The notes beneath the pieces were generated by a model. It saw only the letters and a program-made list of their open reading frames with translations, did no database searches and was not told the DNA's origin. The position numbers and the translations under genes were made by a program. From contig JAPMXV010000033.1 of NCBI GenBank assembly GCA_026936335.1, positions 186,001-250,000 on the forward strand: 64,000 nucleotides of DNA, given 5' to 3'. This DNA comes from Mantamonas sphyraenae. Lineage: Eukaryota > CRuMs > Mantamonadidae. Shown in pieces: positions 23,801-33,800 of this stretch (positions within the stretch are counted from its first letter, which is position 1; every line of letters begins with the position of its first letter).

Positions 23801-24453
23801 TCCTTTTCCACTGCCTCCACACGGTGCACCACGTCACTCAGCATGCCCATCAGCTTGACTTGCTTCTGCTTCTGCACCAACACGGTCCTCTCCAGGTCTT
23901 CCACCTCCCGTTCCCGCTTGCTCTTCTCCTCCTTCACTGCCTCTTCCAATGCCTCCACACGTGACTCCTGGTCCCCCATCGATTCCACCATCTGCTGCAG
24001 AAACACCGTCAGGTTGGAGAAATTCAACTGCAGCAGATTGTTCAGCAGCCGATCCCCGCCTCCACGCATGCTGGTGCTGCCGCGCAGACCACGTCGTCCG
24101 TTGCCACTGTCACTGCCTCCTCCGTTCTGCCGTTCGCGCCCGTCGTCGCTGTCGCTGTCGCCGGGTGAGCCCGAGCCCTCTGCCGAGCTCGAAATTTGTA
24201 CGTTGCCCCCGTCGAGTTTGTACTCGTCCTCAGGGCCGTCTGTGCTGCCTTCAGATTGCGTGCGCGAGCTCAGCGCCTGCGCAGAGGATGCCTGTGTGTG
24301 CGGCGACCCTGCAAGGCCACCCTCCGATGTCTTGTCGCCGGCACGGGTTACCGACGACTTGCTGCGCCTCATGCTCTTTTTGGTCGTTCCGGGCGAGCCC
24401 AGATGACGCACCTGCTGCTTCTTGGCCGATTCCAACAACGCACGGTCACTCAT
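20806..24453 (-). CDS. QRICH2-like coiled-coil protein (DUF4795 family)
   Basis: One intronless frame of 1,215 residues. The N-terminal 110 residues are Ser-rich. A long coiled coil (about 125-300) contains EEAVKEEKSKREREVEDLER and later DKIYDLEKTVNMLDRNDNVR. A low-complexity middle follows, with Gln, Ala and Gly runs. The C-terminal third returns to helices (KADAKALALKPSREYVDDKL, FVKERTGDLEDRVASDLDLL) and ends with a Cys-x2-Cys element CLACNRPLP and a basic ENVTFRQSRGLDSVP segment. A conserved helical region followed by a CxxC-R-P knuckle recalls DUF4795 of QRICH2, needed for sperm flagella in mammals; this is from memory. The gene is single-exon, unlike most neighbours. Start ATG 24453 opens MSDRALLESAKKQQ. 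Confidence 0.65.
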   Translation of the reverse strand: MSDRALLESAKKQQVRHLGSPGTTKKSMRRSKSSVTRAGDKTSEGGLAGSPHTQASSAQALSSRTQSEGSTDGPEDEYKLDGGNVQISSSAEGSGSPGDSDSDDGRERQNGGGSDSGNGRRGLRGSTSMRGGGDRLLNNLLQLNFSNLTVFLQQMVESMGDQESRVEALEEAVKEEKSKREREVEDLERTVLVQKQKQVKLMGMLSDVVHRVEAVEKEVEHFKIEKKKMENEDVYQAQLNEHAEKMEQLEADQEVYFASAQRTSTQVLKMEEEVEELKESLALAEKRTAQSIENVSLNFAGVERVREMQDKIYDLEKTVNMLDRNDNVRDQIRKRNTVDVWLTKKGDRKASVPQLHSTNSAPVLMGAHDSSTQGDADMDAQQHVAAPGDEAVPGGGARARDDDDDNDNEGSNNSDQGSQEGEESDEGGERVGPVTGTRMHTRADDEAEARAAAAAATAAGEAEAQAAAEVASATDASGEQQQTQHPLQVDTSMTSTQQQQQTERERGQSMGASSPRTGPPSGWASSVPVAKTLGSPTSGVEGGEEGGTSGGGMGGTPTQSNLDRMAARRERLALQRRPSAAELLEVLGDSAVNSKRRSTSPSGASQDSRSTGPSQSGGSSGLSREALSMSKSEIKTYIKETTAHVLSTSNLRSIVVNDHQTVVDMREEMTKTWDRVDRVVKAIKEVRKQMLDLNKQVTTSARPESSSGGSNRPGSRRKERSLSNLSQSVIEEVDERGGGGVGGASGRPSSRGSTTSSRRTPRPGSRGGSASGAGRNSPFADLDRTSPLTRTRSVNDDQERNQVLFNSVLKLQEEIDDVRVGMRNLRESNGLMTGEEEDLPDVDLTSIAMAWGPMANNVNTTMAQMNRQEAHLNTLFRDNQRLAQEVSGLRQTLELLTSGGHVGGGGGGGGQQQQQQQGGGGGGGLQSSPSLTGAAGGKFGLHSAVPEGVDPLSMEETTTAFKYLRDLVVRHAKQIATLTLTKLDRTEFYHEINTKADAKALALKPSREYVDDKLEKMKAFVKERTGDLEDRVASDLDLLQEDLETTQMYFTNLQSNLMMHGAGALKGDDDDDDGDSTYGSAKKRSSKSFQQVCLACNRPLPHEHKVAAPIPVMPRPVNNPTFRPVVNRDLQQRKRRHNMRENVTFRQSRGLDSVPSTEMEEEARKLMIGEPTAGSDEPHSDSGYTLPAMPNHPHNNHPAGGGTGGGGTGRMGFGF

Positions 24454-24543
24454 TGCAACGTGTGGAAATGTGCCTTGCGTGCTGTGGTCTCGGAAAAACG
24501 GTGCTTTTTTTTGTTGGGTGGGATTGGTGGAGCAGCCCTTCGC

Positions 24544-26977
24544 CTAGCAGCACACCTTGCCATGCTTCTGCTTGTGGTCGCGCATGAGCTTGATGATGAC
24601 AATGAGAACGACGAGACCGACGGCAGCGAGAATGGGCACGCCATAACGTTCCCAGTCGAGGAGAGACTGGGCATTGGGGTCGACAATGGGGTTCTCGGGG
24701 TTGTCGGCTGTGATTTCCGTGCCATGCACAATCAACTCCCACGAAGTGAACACTCCAGAGATGCCCGACTTGAGATCACGGACCTGAAGGGTGTACGAAC
24801 CGCGCGAACTTTCGCCCCAATGACGCAGCGTCTTGAAGGACCATCCGTTGTAGTTTGCGTTTGTATCTGCATGTGGGGTGGCCAGAATGGATTCGACTTC
24901 AAACTCGGTGCCCCTGTTCTTGAACAAACGGATGTCCAGGTGGCCTCGCGACGGGTGGAGAATGTTCACCTTGACCTCCACGTACTCTGTGATGATGTTG
25001 TCCTTGTCTTGGACAGCGTATTCGGCAGTCACTCCGTTGCTTCCGTCGTTGTCCGGGATGAACGAGTTGACAATGTTGGACCCCGATGTCTGTGTGCGGT
25101 GTGAGGGGTGTGCGTGAGCATTGTGTGTGTGTGTGTGTCTGATCTTCTGGGGTCTGTGTGGTCACTGTGTGATTGATCACTCACCTTGTTGACAAGAGCA
25201 GGCTTGAGTTTCCAGTCCTTTGCCTTCTTGATGGCTTCGGCCGTGTCGATGAGGCCAAAGCCGTAAATGTGCGAGTGGCGCCATCCGACAGGGTTGGTCT
25301 TCCAGTCGCTGTTGTCGTTGTCAACCTTCTTGGAGGAGACAGAAAGGATGTGTTGTACGTCACGATAGGTGAGGGCATTGTTGGACTGCAGCAAGAGGGC
25401 CATCGTGCCTGCAGCAATGCCTGTCGCAGCACTGGTCCCACCAAATCCAGACAAGCACGTGCCTCCCACGTACCCGGCCGAACCAGACCGATCGGTGGTC
25501 AGAATGCCGGCGGAGTACTGGTCACCCTTGGACGGAGCCACCACAAACATGGCAGCACACGGCTCGGAGCCAACAGAGGTTCCCGATGCCTGCTTGCCAT
25601 CCATGTCGACAGCACCCACGGCAATGGTGTGGATGCTGTTTGCATAGCCATCGTAGTTGCAGTTGTCATTGTTGGGCAAGCCATTGCCGGCAGCAAAGAG
25701 GATGACGGCCCCCTTTCCTCCGCGACCCGTCTGCACAGCCGTCTTGAGGGCATCCGAGGCCAGAGTACCCGGTCCCTGCAAGCGTTGAGCATCGTCCTTG
25801 GGACCCCAACTGTTGGAGTAGATGTCAATCTGCTGCAACTTGTGCGTGAACGCTGCGGCCTCCTGGGAGTCTGTGGTGGGCTCGGCCACCAGACGCAAAC
25901 CAGCAAGGGCAGCCCGAAAGGCAGCACCGACACCGCATTCGTTGTTGTCACGTGCCAATGCACACCCTGCACAGGCCGTGCCATGGTTGTCTGTGCTTGC
26001 CACGGGGGACGGGTCGCTGTCGTCATCGTTGAAGTCGTAGCTGTTGTGGGGTGGTGGGGATGATTGAGTGAGTGAGTGAGTGAGTGAGTGAGTGAGGCAC
26101 ATTGGGTCACACACACACACACACACACACACACGCGTCACACGTACCTCAGGGCGGCGTTGTAGTTGGGCTGCAGATCCGGCTGCGTGGTGTCGACGCC
26201 GTCGTCGACAATGCCAATGGTGACACCCTGACCAAGGATGTCCTGGGTCCTGTGGGCACATAAACACGCGGGTGGGGCAACACAGGTGTGAGCGTTGTGG
26301 CCATGGCTGCGTTTTTTGGGCAGTAGCCGGAAGAGACGCGGGGCAAGGGCAATGTTTGCGTGGTGGCGGCTGGCCGTGTGTGGGGGCACATACCATGCAC
26401 CGAGGACGTTGACGTCAATGCCAGGGGTGCCTGAATTCTGGCCGACGTTGGAAAGGTGCCACTGGTTTGGATAGTAAGGGTCGGAGGGGACCTTGCGTTT
26501 GGAGTGGGCGCGAGCCACTTGCTGCTCGGCCCACTGCACGCCTGGGTGCTGTTCGATCGAGTGAAGCACTGTGGTGGACAGAGCATCGTATTCAGCCTGG
26601 AGGAGCGTGTGCTGCTCTTTGTCCGATGCCTGTGCGTCGCTGGGGCTGTCCTTGTTGAACGAGGCGGCCACCGAGCTCTTGCCCAACGGCTTCTCCAGCA
26701 GGAAGCGACCTTTGAGGGCGCCAACAGGCCCCAGGAAGCGGAGAGAGAGGTCGGCAGCCACCCGACGGGCAGTTGCCTCATCGTTGCAACGGATGGCAAA
26801 CTGGTTGGTGGCCACACTGAGGACGCCATTGGAGTCGGTGGTGGCAAAACGAGCAAGGAGAGCCCGATCATAGGCCAACCTGGGCTGATCCGGGGCTCCA
26901 GCCACACTGCGCATGCCACACAACACACACAGCGCCATAAAGACAAGGCAAACACGAGGGAGGAGTGCACTTGTCAT
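24544..26977 (-). CDS. Kexin/furin-like proprotein convertase, membrane-anchored
   Basis: A subtilisin-family (S8B) protease that cleaves secretory precursors after basic residues, probably in the Golgi. Exons complement 26394-26977, 26148-26249, 25185-26040 and 24544-25089 join in phase to 695 residues; donors are GTATGT, GTACGT and GTGAGT. Order: signal peptide (LLPRVCLVFMALCVLCG), prodomain ending ARAHSKRKVPSDP with a dibasic autoprocessing site, the catalytic domain with Asp in IGIVDDGVD, His in NHGTACAG, Asn in FAAGNG and Ser in GFGGTSAATG, then a P domain (TAEYAVQDKDNIITEY... SYTLQVRDLKSGISG). It ends with a transmembrane helix (YGVPILAAVGLVVLIVIIKL) and a 13-residue tail finishing KVCC. 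Such a short tail lacks the long Golgi-sorting signals of furin. The second intron holds (TGAG)n and (TG)n tracts. Confidence 0.93.
26064..26134. repeat. (TGAG)n and (AC)n simple repeats in a convertase intron
   Basis: Eight TGAG units (26064-26095) and about 13 AC units (26108-26134) fill most of the 107-nt intron between the second and third exons. They leave only the splice sites and a pyrimidine-rich branch region. Confidence 0.9.
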
Positions 26978-27050
26978 GGATGAATGGAGTGGTGACAGGA
27001 AAAGCGTTTGCGGCGACGGCGCCAAAAACGCAACCCACTTTGAGCCCTGC
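26978..27050. promoter_or_regulatory. 73-bp divergent promoter, convertase / TTC6-like gene
   Basis: It contains GGCGCCAAAAACG at 27019-27031. GGCGCCAA is the reverse complement of the TTGGCGCC octamer in the cramped/35K divergent promoter. The resemblance to an E2F site is noted but untested. Confidence 0.4.
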
Positions 27051-30000
27051 ATGAGTCTGCCCTTTGCCTACGCAGTGCAGCCGACGCAGGTGCCCTCCTT
27101 TGGCATCATTTCACAGAGCCATCTGCAGCAGCGGATGTCGCAGACACGAGGACAGCCGCAGGAGGAGGAGGACGACACGTGAGTTGGCAGCCCACGTTGC
27201 TTTTTCCACGCCCCGTGGCACTTTCCGTGTGCTGGAATGCATTGAAACCGTGTGTGGGATGCACATGTGTGCATTGCGGTTGCCATCGGATGCAGCTTGA
27301 TTGTGTTTGGATGTGCTGTGTGGATTCAGAAGCGTGCAAAGGGGGCAGGGCCGTTGCGAGCGAAGGGCAGGCTCTGGGTTATCGCTCACACACACTCACA
27401 CACACACACACGCGGGGCTGGGATGGTGCACATGGCTCACTCTCACACAAATGACCATGCGGGGAACTCATTCAGGGAGAGTGAGATGGACGTGTACGAA
27501 GACGCGGCGGCGTTGGAAGCCCGGCATCCGTTTGATCTGGAACAGCAAGGCCTGCAGGCGGACCATTACGACCAGGTGGGATTCATCGAACGGGATGATT
27601 ACGAGGAAGAGTGGACGGCGCAGCAGCAGGCACAGCTGTACATGGCAACCATGGACAAGGAGCAGGAGGAGGCACGGAAATGGGCGCAACGGGACAGCCG
27701 GCTTGCCGGAACGCAGCAGACACAGGGCCAGAGTGGAGGGCAGCAGGGCAAGAAACGAGGCGGAGGGACGAAAAAGGGACAAAGAGGCGAGCAAGGAGGC
27801 ACACATGGAATGGGAGCAACGATGTCGCCTTCGCGGTCGGGAGAGGATGTGTACAAACGGCGAATGGCCAACCAACTGCTGCTGCATCCAAACTACAGTC
27901 GGACACTGCTCAAGGCGGACGAGGCGAAGGATTCGCAGGCACCGAGCGAGGCAGGATTGGAATCGACGATTTCGTCGGTGGGACCCTATCTGTCGGTGAC
28001 GCAGAGTGTGGCGTTGACCCGGCAGGCACGCGAGGAACTGTTGCGTCCACACGGCGAGCTGATCCTGTCCAAGGTGCCCGCGGTGGTGAACCCATCGTTG
28101 GCGTCGTTGCGATACGACAAGTCGCAGTACCTGGAGGTGTCACGTCTGATGAACAACGAGACGGCCAAGGTGGATTCGTTGACGGTGGAGGGCACACGGC
28201 CTGTGTGGGCGCCGTCATCGACGCGGTTCGTGGTCAACACGATGCCACGGCACTTCTATGCAAGCCAGGTGACGCAACAGGGGATTGTACAGGGCAAGGC
28301 ACAGCAGCAGCAGGGGGATGGGAAGCAGCAAGGGGCAGGTGGACGGTATGCATGGGGAGAGCACGAGCACGAAGACAGGCTTGCAGAGTTACAGGACATG
28401 TTGCACGGGGCCGGCAGCAGTGGCAGCAGCGGATGGGAGACGCCGTCGAGCATTCCGGAGATGTACGAGGACTGGAGCTTTCTGCCTGCGTCGTTCTACA
28501 AAGGTCGCGCAAGCACAGAGGAGCTGCACGACGAGCAGGCAGAGAGGCAAGTGGACCAAATCTTCAACACACTGATGCCTCCGTCGGAACGGGCCAAGGG
28601 CAAGGGCAGGCGGACGTCGTTTGAGGACGATTTGAACCCAAGCACGCATCGGAACGAAATCTACGCGCAGTATCTGGCCACCAAAGATTCACTGAACAAG
28701 TTCCAAATGACCAAACAGCAGCAGATGGAGGCGTACATAGCGGCGCAGCGGGAGCGCATCGAAGAAGCAAGCGGAGAGGAGCGGGCAAGGTTGGCGTCGC
28801 TGTTGGCCCATGCGGAATCCAGCGACGTGGGATTGCTGGAGCGACCCTCAGCAGGCGCAGTGTCGGAGATTGTGACGGGCATTCTGGCAATGCGACGATC
28901 ACCGAATGCAATGGAGATGCAGCAGCAGGGGGGCAGGGTGGATGACGCGGGTGGGTTACAGGTTGTACTGACGGGGGCCGGGGCAGAAGAGTGGATGGGC
29001 GGAGAGGAAGGCATGGACGAGGATGCGTTGGAGGCGTACCGGCGTCGGATGCAGCAACAGCAACAACAGCGACGCGCACACCATCAGTCGGGAGGGGATC
29101 TGGAAGAGGCGTTGGCGGTGTTGCAACGTGCAGCAGAGGGCAACGAGGAGGCAATGGAGCAAGCAAAGAAGCTGAAGGATTCGGCGCAGCTGCGTTGGAT
29201 TTATGAACTGAGCGAAGGCAGGCTGCAAGAGGAACAGCACGGGCTGGGAGCGCCGATTGTGCGGCGGTACGGCGTGGGAGACAACGGCAGTGAGACGGCA
29301 AGCCACATGACCGGGAGCGACATGCAAATGGCGTCGTCGTTGGCAGAGAGCAGCCACCAGGGAGACTCGATTGCTGCGACACGAGCGAGCAGCCACGGGA
29401 CGGCGGAGCTGGAGGAGGGTGGATCGACACGACAGCCACAGAAGCTGAGCAAACAGGTGCTTCTGTCGCGTACCATGGACGCAGGGGCAGGGACAGGGCG
29501 TGGCAAGGTGTCGCCGCAGAGGCCACGAGGTAGCGGGAAAAAGGTGCCGTACTGGCAAAAGACAGGGCAACCGGCGTTGGGCACAGGAGGTGGGACGGGA
29601 GGTGGTGGGACGAGTGTGCCCCACTCGTCGGCGTTGGCGAAACAGAGCTCGTACGGCGCGAGCTCGGGAGGAGGGGTGTCGACGGCAGGAACCGGGGGAG
29701 CACACATGGGCGAGTATGGTGACGCAGGGAGCGACATGGGCAGCGAGTCGTACGTGAGCGGGAGCATGCAGGTGAGCAACACGGTGACGGACAGTGATGC
29801 GTCACATCCGGACGGCCTGCCGAGCAAAGAGGTGCGTGACGCAGCATACCTGTATGCTATTGCAGGGCGGGAGCATGTGTCGACAGAGGGTCTGGGAGGC
29901 ATCGAACCACCGGTGCTGGATGGCCTTGATCCGAGCGAACGTAGCAAGATTCTGAGCCAATTGATCAGCGCACGGCCGGCAGGTGCGGATGCAGGAGGAG

Positions 30001-33000
30001 GCAAGCAACGCGGAGGACGGGCCGGGGAAGGAGGAGGAGGCACCGATGGCGGCGACGGGGCTGGGGACGAACGTCCGACCACGGCCGAATCGGACATTTT
30101 TGGCAAGTTGCTGCGTCCCAAGAGTGTGATGCTGCCCGAGGTGTATGTGACTAGTGCCGAGGGAGAGTCGCCGCTGGAAGAGGAGCCCAAAGAGCAGGAG
30201 CGTGGTGCCGAGGCAGATTACCACCAGGATGGGTCGCATGTGGTGCTGGAAGACTTTGTGGCAAAGGGGCCGCACAACCAGTTTCTGTCGCAGTGGGACA
30301 GTGCAGAAGGGGTGGAGGTGGACGCTGAGGGGATCCCATTGCTGGACAACGAGGCGTTTTCCATGACCCTGCAACGGAGCATCGATCATGACGTGGGTCT
30401 GGAGCGCACAGTGCGGTTCAACGACATGCGCGACGACACGGACGACCGGATGAGTGTGATCAGCGAGACGGAGTACGAGGTGACGCATCAGGACGCCGAA
30501 TCGGAAGAGGTGCTTCTGGAGCGCATTCGAGACAGCCACGCTGTGCAGAACCTGTTGAAGCGCATCCAAACACGAGGAAACGACGACGAAGCAGGGATGG
30601 GTGACGTGAACGCGTTTGAGAGGCAATGGCGACAGAAGCTGCAGCTGGCGCAGTACGAATGGTGCGTGCAACGTGTGCACTCGATGAAAGTTGTGGACGA
30701 GTTGCTGCTTGCGTTGAGCATTGTGTCAGAGGTGGGCAACGCACAGCGGAGCAATCCGCAGATTGTGTTTCTGCAAGCACTGCTGCACTACAAGCTGGGC
30801 CACTTTGGCGAGGCGGTGCGCTTCTTTTCCGAGTGCATTGTGCACAGTCAGGACATGGCCGAGGCATACTGGTTGCGTGCGACGCTACTGGTGGATGCGG
30901 AGCAGTATGACAAGGCGGAAGCCGATCTGAACCGTGTGTTGGAGCTGGACGACAGCCACGCAGACGCACATTTGCAGCGAGGTCTGCTGTTGCAACGGCG
31001 CAGCGACAACAAAAGTGCACTGAAGGACTACAACCGCACACTGACGCTGGACAAGGGCAACGCACTGGCGTACTACCAGCGAGGCACCGTGTACGAGGCG
31101 ATGCAGCTGATGGACCAAGCAGCGAGCGACTACTCGATGGCGATCAAACATGGGATCATGATTGCACATGCGTGGCTGAGGCGAGGCATGCACCTGATGG
31201 AGCAGGGGTCGCTGCAAGCGGCGTACATGGACATCAACGAATGCATCAAACTGGACAAGTCGATCGGCGAAGCGTACGTGCAACGTGGGATCCTGAACGT
31301 GCACTTCAACAAGCCCAACGACGCGCTGCAGGACTTTAACAAGGCGGTGCAGATGAACCCGCGCAACCCGACGCCGTTTCTGTACCGCGGGATCCTGTTG
31401 CGCGACGTCCAGCCGCGCAAGGCGTTGCGAGACCTGAGTGTGTCGATTGCACTGGATGACAAGCAGTTGCAGGCGTTCAGCACGCGTGGCTACGTGTATC
31501 TGAAGCTGAAAAAGTTTGGCAGTGCGTTGGAGGATCTGCGGCGTGCGCTGGAGATGAACCCGTGGGACGTTCCGCTGCGTGTGAACCTGGCTGTGTTGAT
31601 GATCCAAGTCAACTCGCAATACCGTGAGGCTGTGGACATGTTTTCGCAGGCCATCAAGATGGAGCCGATGTACACGCGTGCGCTGTTTTGCCGTGCGCAC
31701 GCGTATGTGCGGCTGGGCCGCATGGAAGCAGCGGTGCAGGACTACAACAGACTCATCCACATGTTCCCCACCAACGATGTCCTGTACCTGTATCGTGGCA
31801 AGTGTCTGCTCAAGACACGGCGTGTGGACCGTGCGCTGAGTGACTTTTTGTCTGCGCTGCAGATCAACCCGACGGCAAACAGCCTGTTTGCCAAGGGCTT
31901 TGAGAGCGTGAACAACCTGAACAAGTTTCCGGACGTGTTTGCGCTGATTGGCATGAGCAAACTGAAGACGGGCGACTACAGCGGGGCGTTGTTGGACTTT
32001 AACGAGGCCATCCGCACAAAGAGCACCGATCCAAGCAACTTTGTGAACCGTGGCCATTGCCTGCAGGCATTGGGCCAGTATGAGGACGCACTGCGTGACT
32101 ACAGCGCAGCACTGAAGCTGAATCCTGCCATGCCCGAGGCGTACTACCAGAGGGGCCTGTGCAAGATGACGTTGCACATTGAGGACGACGGCATGAAGGA
32201 CTTTGAGAGTGCGTGCGGCTGGATCCAAAGTTTGTGGAGGCGTACATGAGCCTGGCCAACCTGCACCACGAGCTGGGCCACGTGCAAAAGATGATGGAGC
32301 AGTACTCGCTGGCCATCTTCCACGAACCCAACCATGCGACGGCGCTGATCAACAGGGGCACCATCAAGAACAAGATGCTGGACGTGCCCGGAGCACTGCG
32401 GGACTTTAGCAAAGCGATCTATGCGGACGGCAACTCGGCGACGGCGTTCTTTGGACGGGGCGTCAGCTACCAACTGCTGGGGCTGGCGTCTGCGAGCGAG
32501 CAGGTGGACGTGCTGGTGGACAACGAGTACACACGACTGGCCATCCGAGACTACAGCATCTCGTTGATGATCAACGCAGACAACGCAGACGCGTACCGCA
32601 ACCGTGGCCTGCTGTACCAACGCAGTGGCAAGTACGTGAGTGCGCTGAACGACTTTCTCAAGGCGTGCGAGCTGTCGCCGTACGACATCCAACTGTTGAC
32701 GGCGCTGGGCCAGTGCTATCACAAGCTGCACGAGTACGAAGACGCCATTGCGGCGTACTCACGTGCCTTGGAGTCGGATCCATCCTACCAGAACGCATAC
32801 CTGTCGCGTGGTTCGCTGTACTACGAAAAGGGCGACCCAGAAAGCCTGGAGCTGGCCAGGAGGGACTTTACGAAACTGATTGGGATCAACCCAACGAACA
32901 CGGCGGCCATGGTGAACCTTGCGTACGTGCTGCAAAGTGAGGGACGCAACGACAGTGCATGGCGCATGTTTTCGTGTGCCCTGGCTGTGGATCCTCGTTG

Positions 33001-33622
33001 CATTCCAGGCGTACGAGGGGCGTGCCGTTGTGAGCGTGTCGCTGGGCGACCGCTTTGCGGCGTTTATGGACATCACGCAGGGAATGGAGTATGCGCCGGA
33101 CAATGCAGAGTTGCTGAACAACCGGGGTGTGTTGCACGAGCTGATGAACGACACGGCAGCGGCGGTGAGCAACTACACGCAGGCGATTTCGCAGAAACCC
33201 GAGTATGCGTTGCCGTACTTCAACTGGCCAACATCTACTTTGCACGCAAGCAATGGCGCAATGCGTTGCACTACTACGACCGTGCTCTGGAGTTGGACGA
33301 CGAGGATGTGAGCGCGATGGTGAACAGGGCGATCACACGGAGTGTGTTGGGCGACCACGACGGGGCGCTGCAGGATCTGGACGCCGTGATTGAGCAGTAT
33401 CCAATGCTGGGCAATGCGTACTTTAACCGGGCAAACATCTACAAGCAACTGGAGAGGTACATCGAGGCGGAGCAGGATTTGAACATGGCGTTGCAGTTGA
33501 TGCCCGACGACGCCAAGGTGTATGTGGGGCGTGCCGACGTGCTTGGCAAGCTCAACAAGGTGGACGACGCCATGGCGGACTATGCGTACGCGTTGCAGCT
33601 TGACCCCGAAGCGGACGGGTGA
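27051..33622 (+). CDS. TTC6-like tetratricopeptide-repeat protein with three frameshifts
   Basis: Exon 1 (27051-27178) starts MSLPFAYAVQPTQVPSFG and joins in phase through a 297-nt intron (GTGAGT...TTCAG) to exon 2 at 27476. The first 1,100 residues are low-complexity with Gln, Gly and Ser runs and charged helices. From about 30,640 onward some 25 TPR units follow (AYYQRGTVYEAMQLMDQAAS, AYVQRGILNVHFNKPNDALQ, AYFNRANIYKQLERYIEAEQ). The end, KLNKVDDAMADYAYALQLDP, resembles the C-terminus of animal TTC6. Reading needs frame changes near 32,213 (a base missing), 33,005 (a base extra) and 33,224 (a base missing). Each falls inside otherwise intact TPR helices. Corrected length is about 2,091 residues. 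The stop at 33620 coincides with GTGAGT, so a further splice to 33,790 (adding QHLLRQRR) is possible. Confidence 0.8.
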
Positions 33623-33652
33623 GTGGAGGGTGAGTGGAGGGTGAGTGGAGGG
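33617..33652 (+). repeat. Three tandem 11-bp units, each carrying GTGAGT
   Basis: The unit GGGTGAGTGGA is repeated, placing GTGAGT at 33619, 33630 and 33641. The first overlaps the TGA stop of the TPR gene. Each could act as a 5' splice site. Confidence 0.75.
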
Positions 33653-33696
33653 AGTGTGGGGAATGAAGTGGCGAAATGCATCCTCGCCTGACTCAC

Positions 33697-33735
<39 letters not shown>
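33697..33735. repeat. (CAT)13 microsatellite between convergent genes
   Basis: Thirteen CAT units lie in the 178-bp gap between the TTC6-like stop and the VDAC stop. The rest of the gap is T-rich and ends with an acceptor-like CGCACAG at 33,789. Confidence 0.9.
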
Positions 33736-33800
33736 GACACTTCCTTCATTGCTTGCTTGCCTTGTTGGTTTTGTTTGCGACACGCACAGACAGCATCTGC

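Noticed and set aside
32205-33230. Small introns to explain the TPR-gene frame changes
   Set aside because: TPR spacing of 34 residues is kept across each point; only single bases are in excess or missing.
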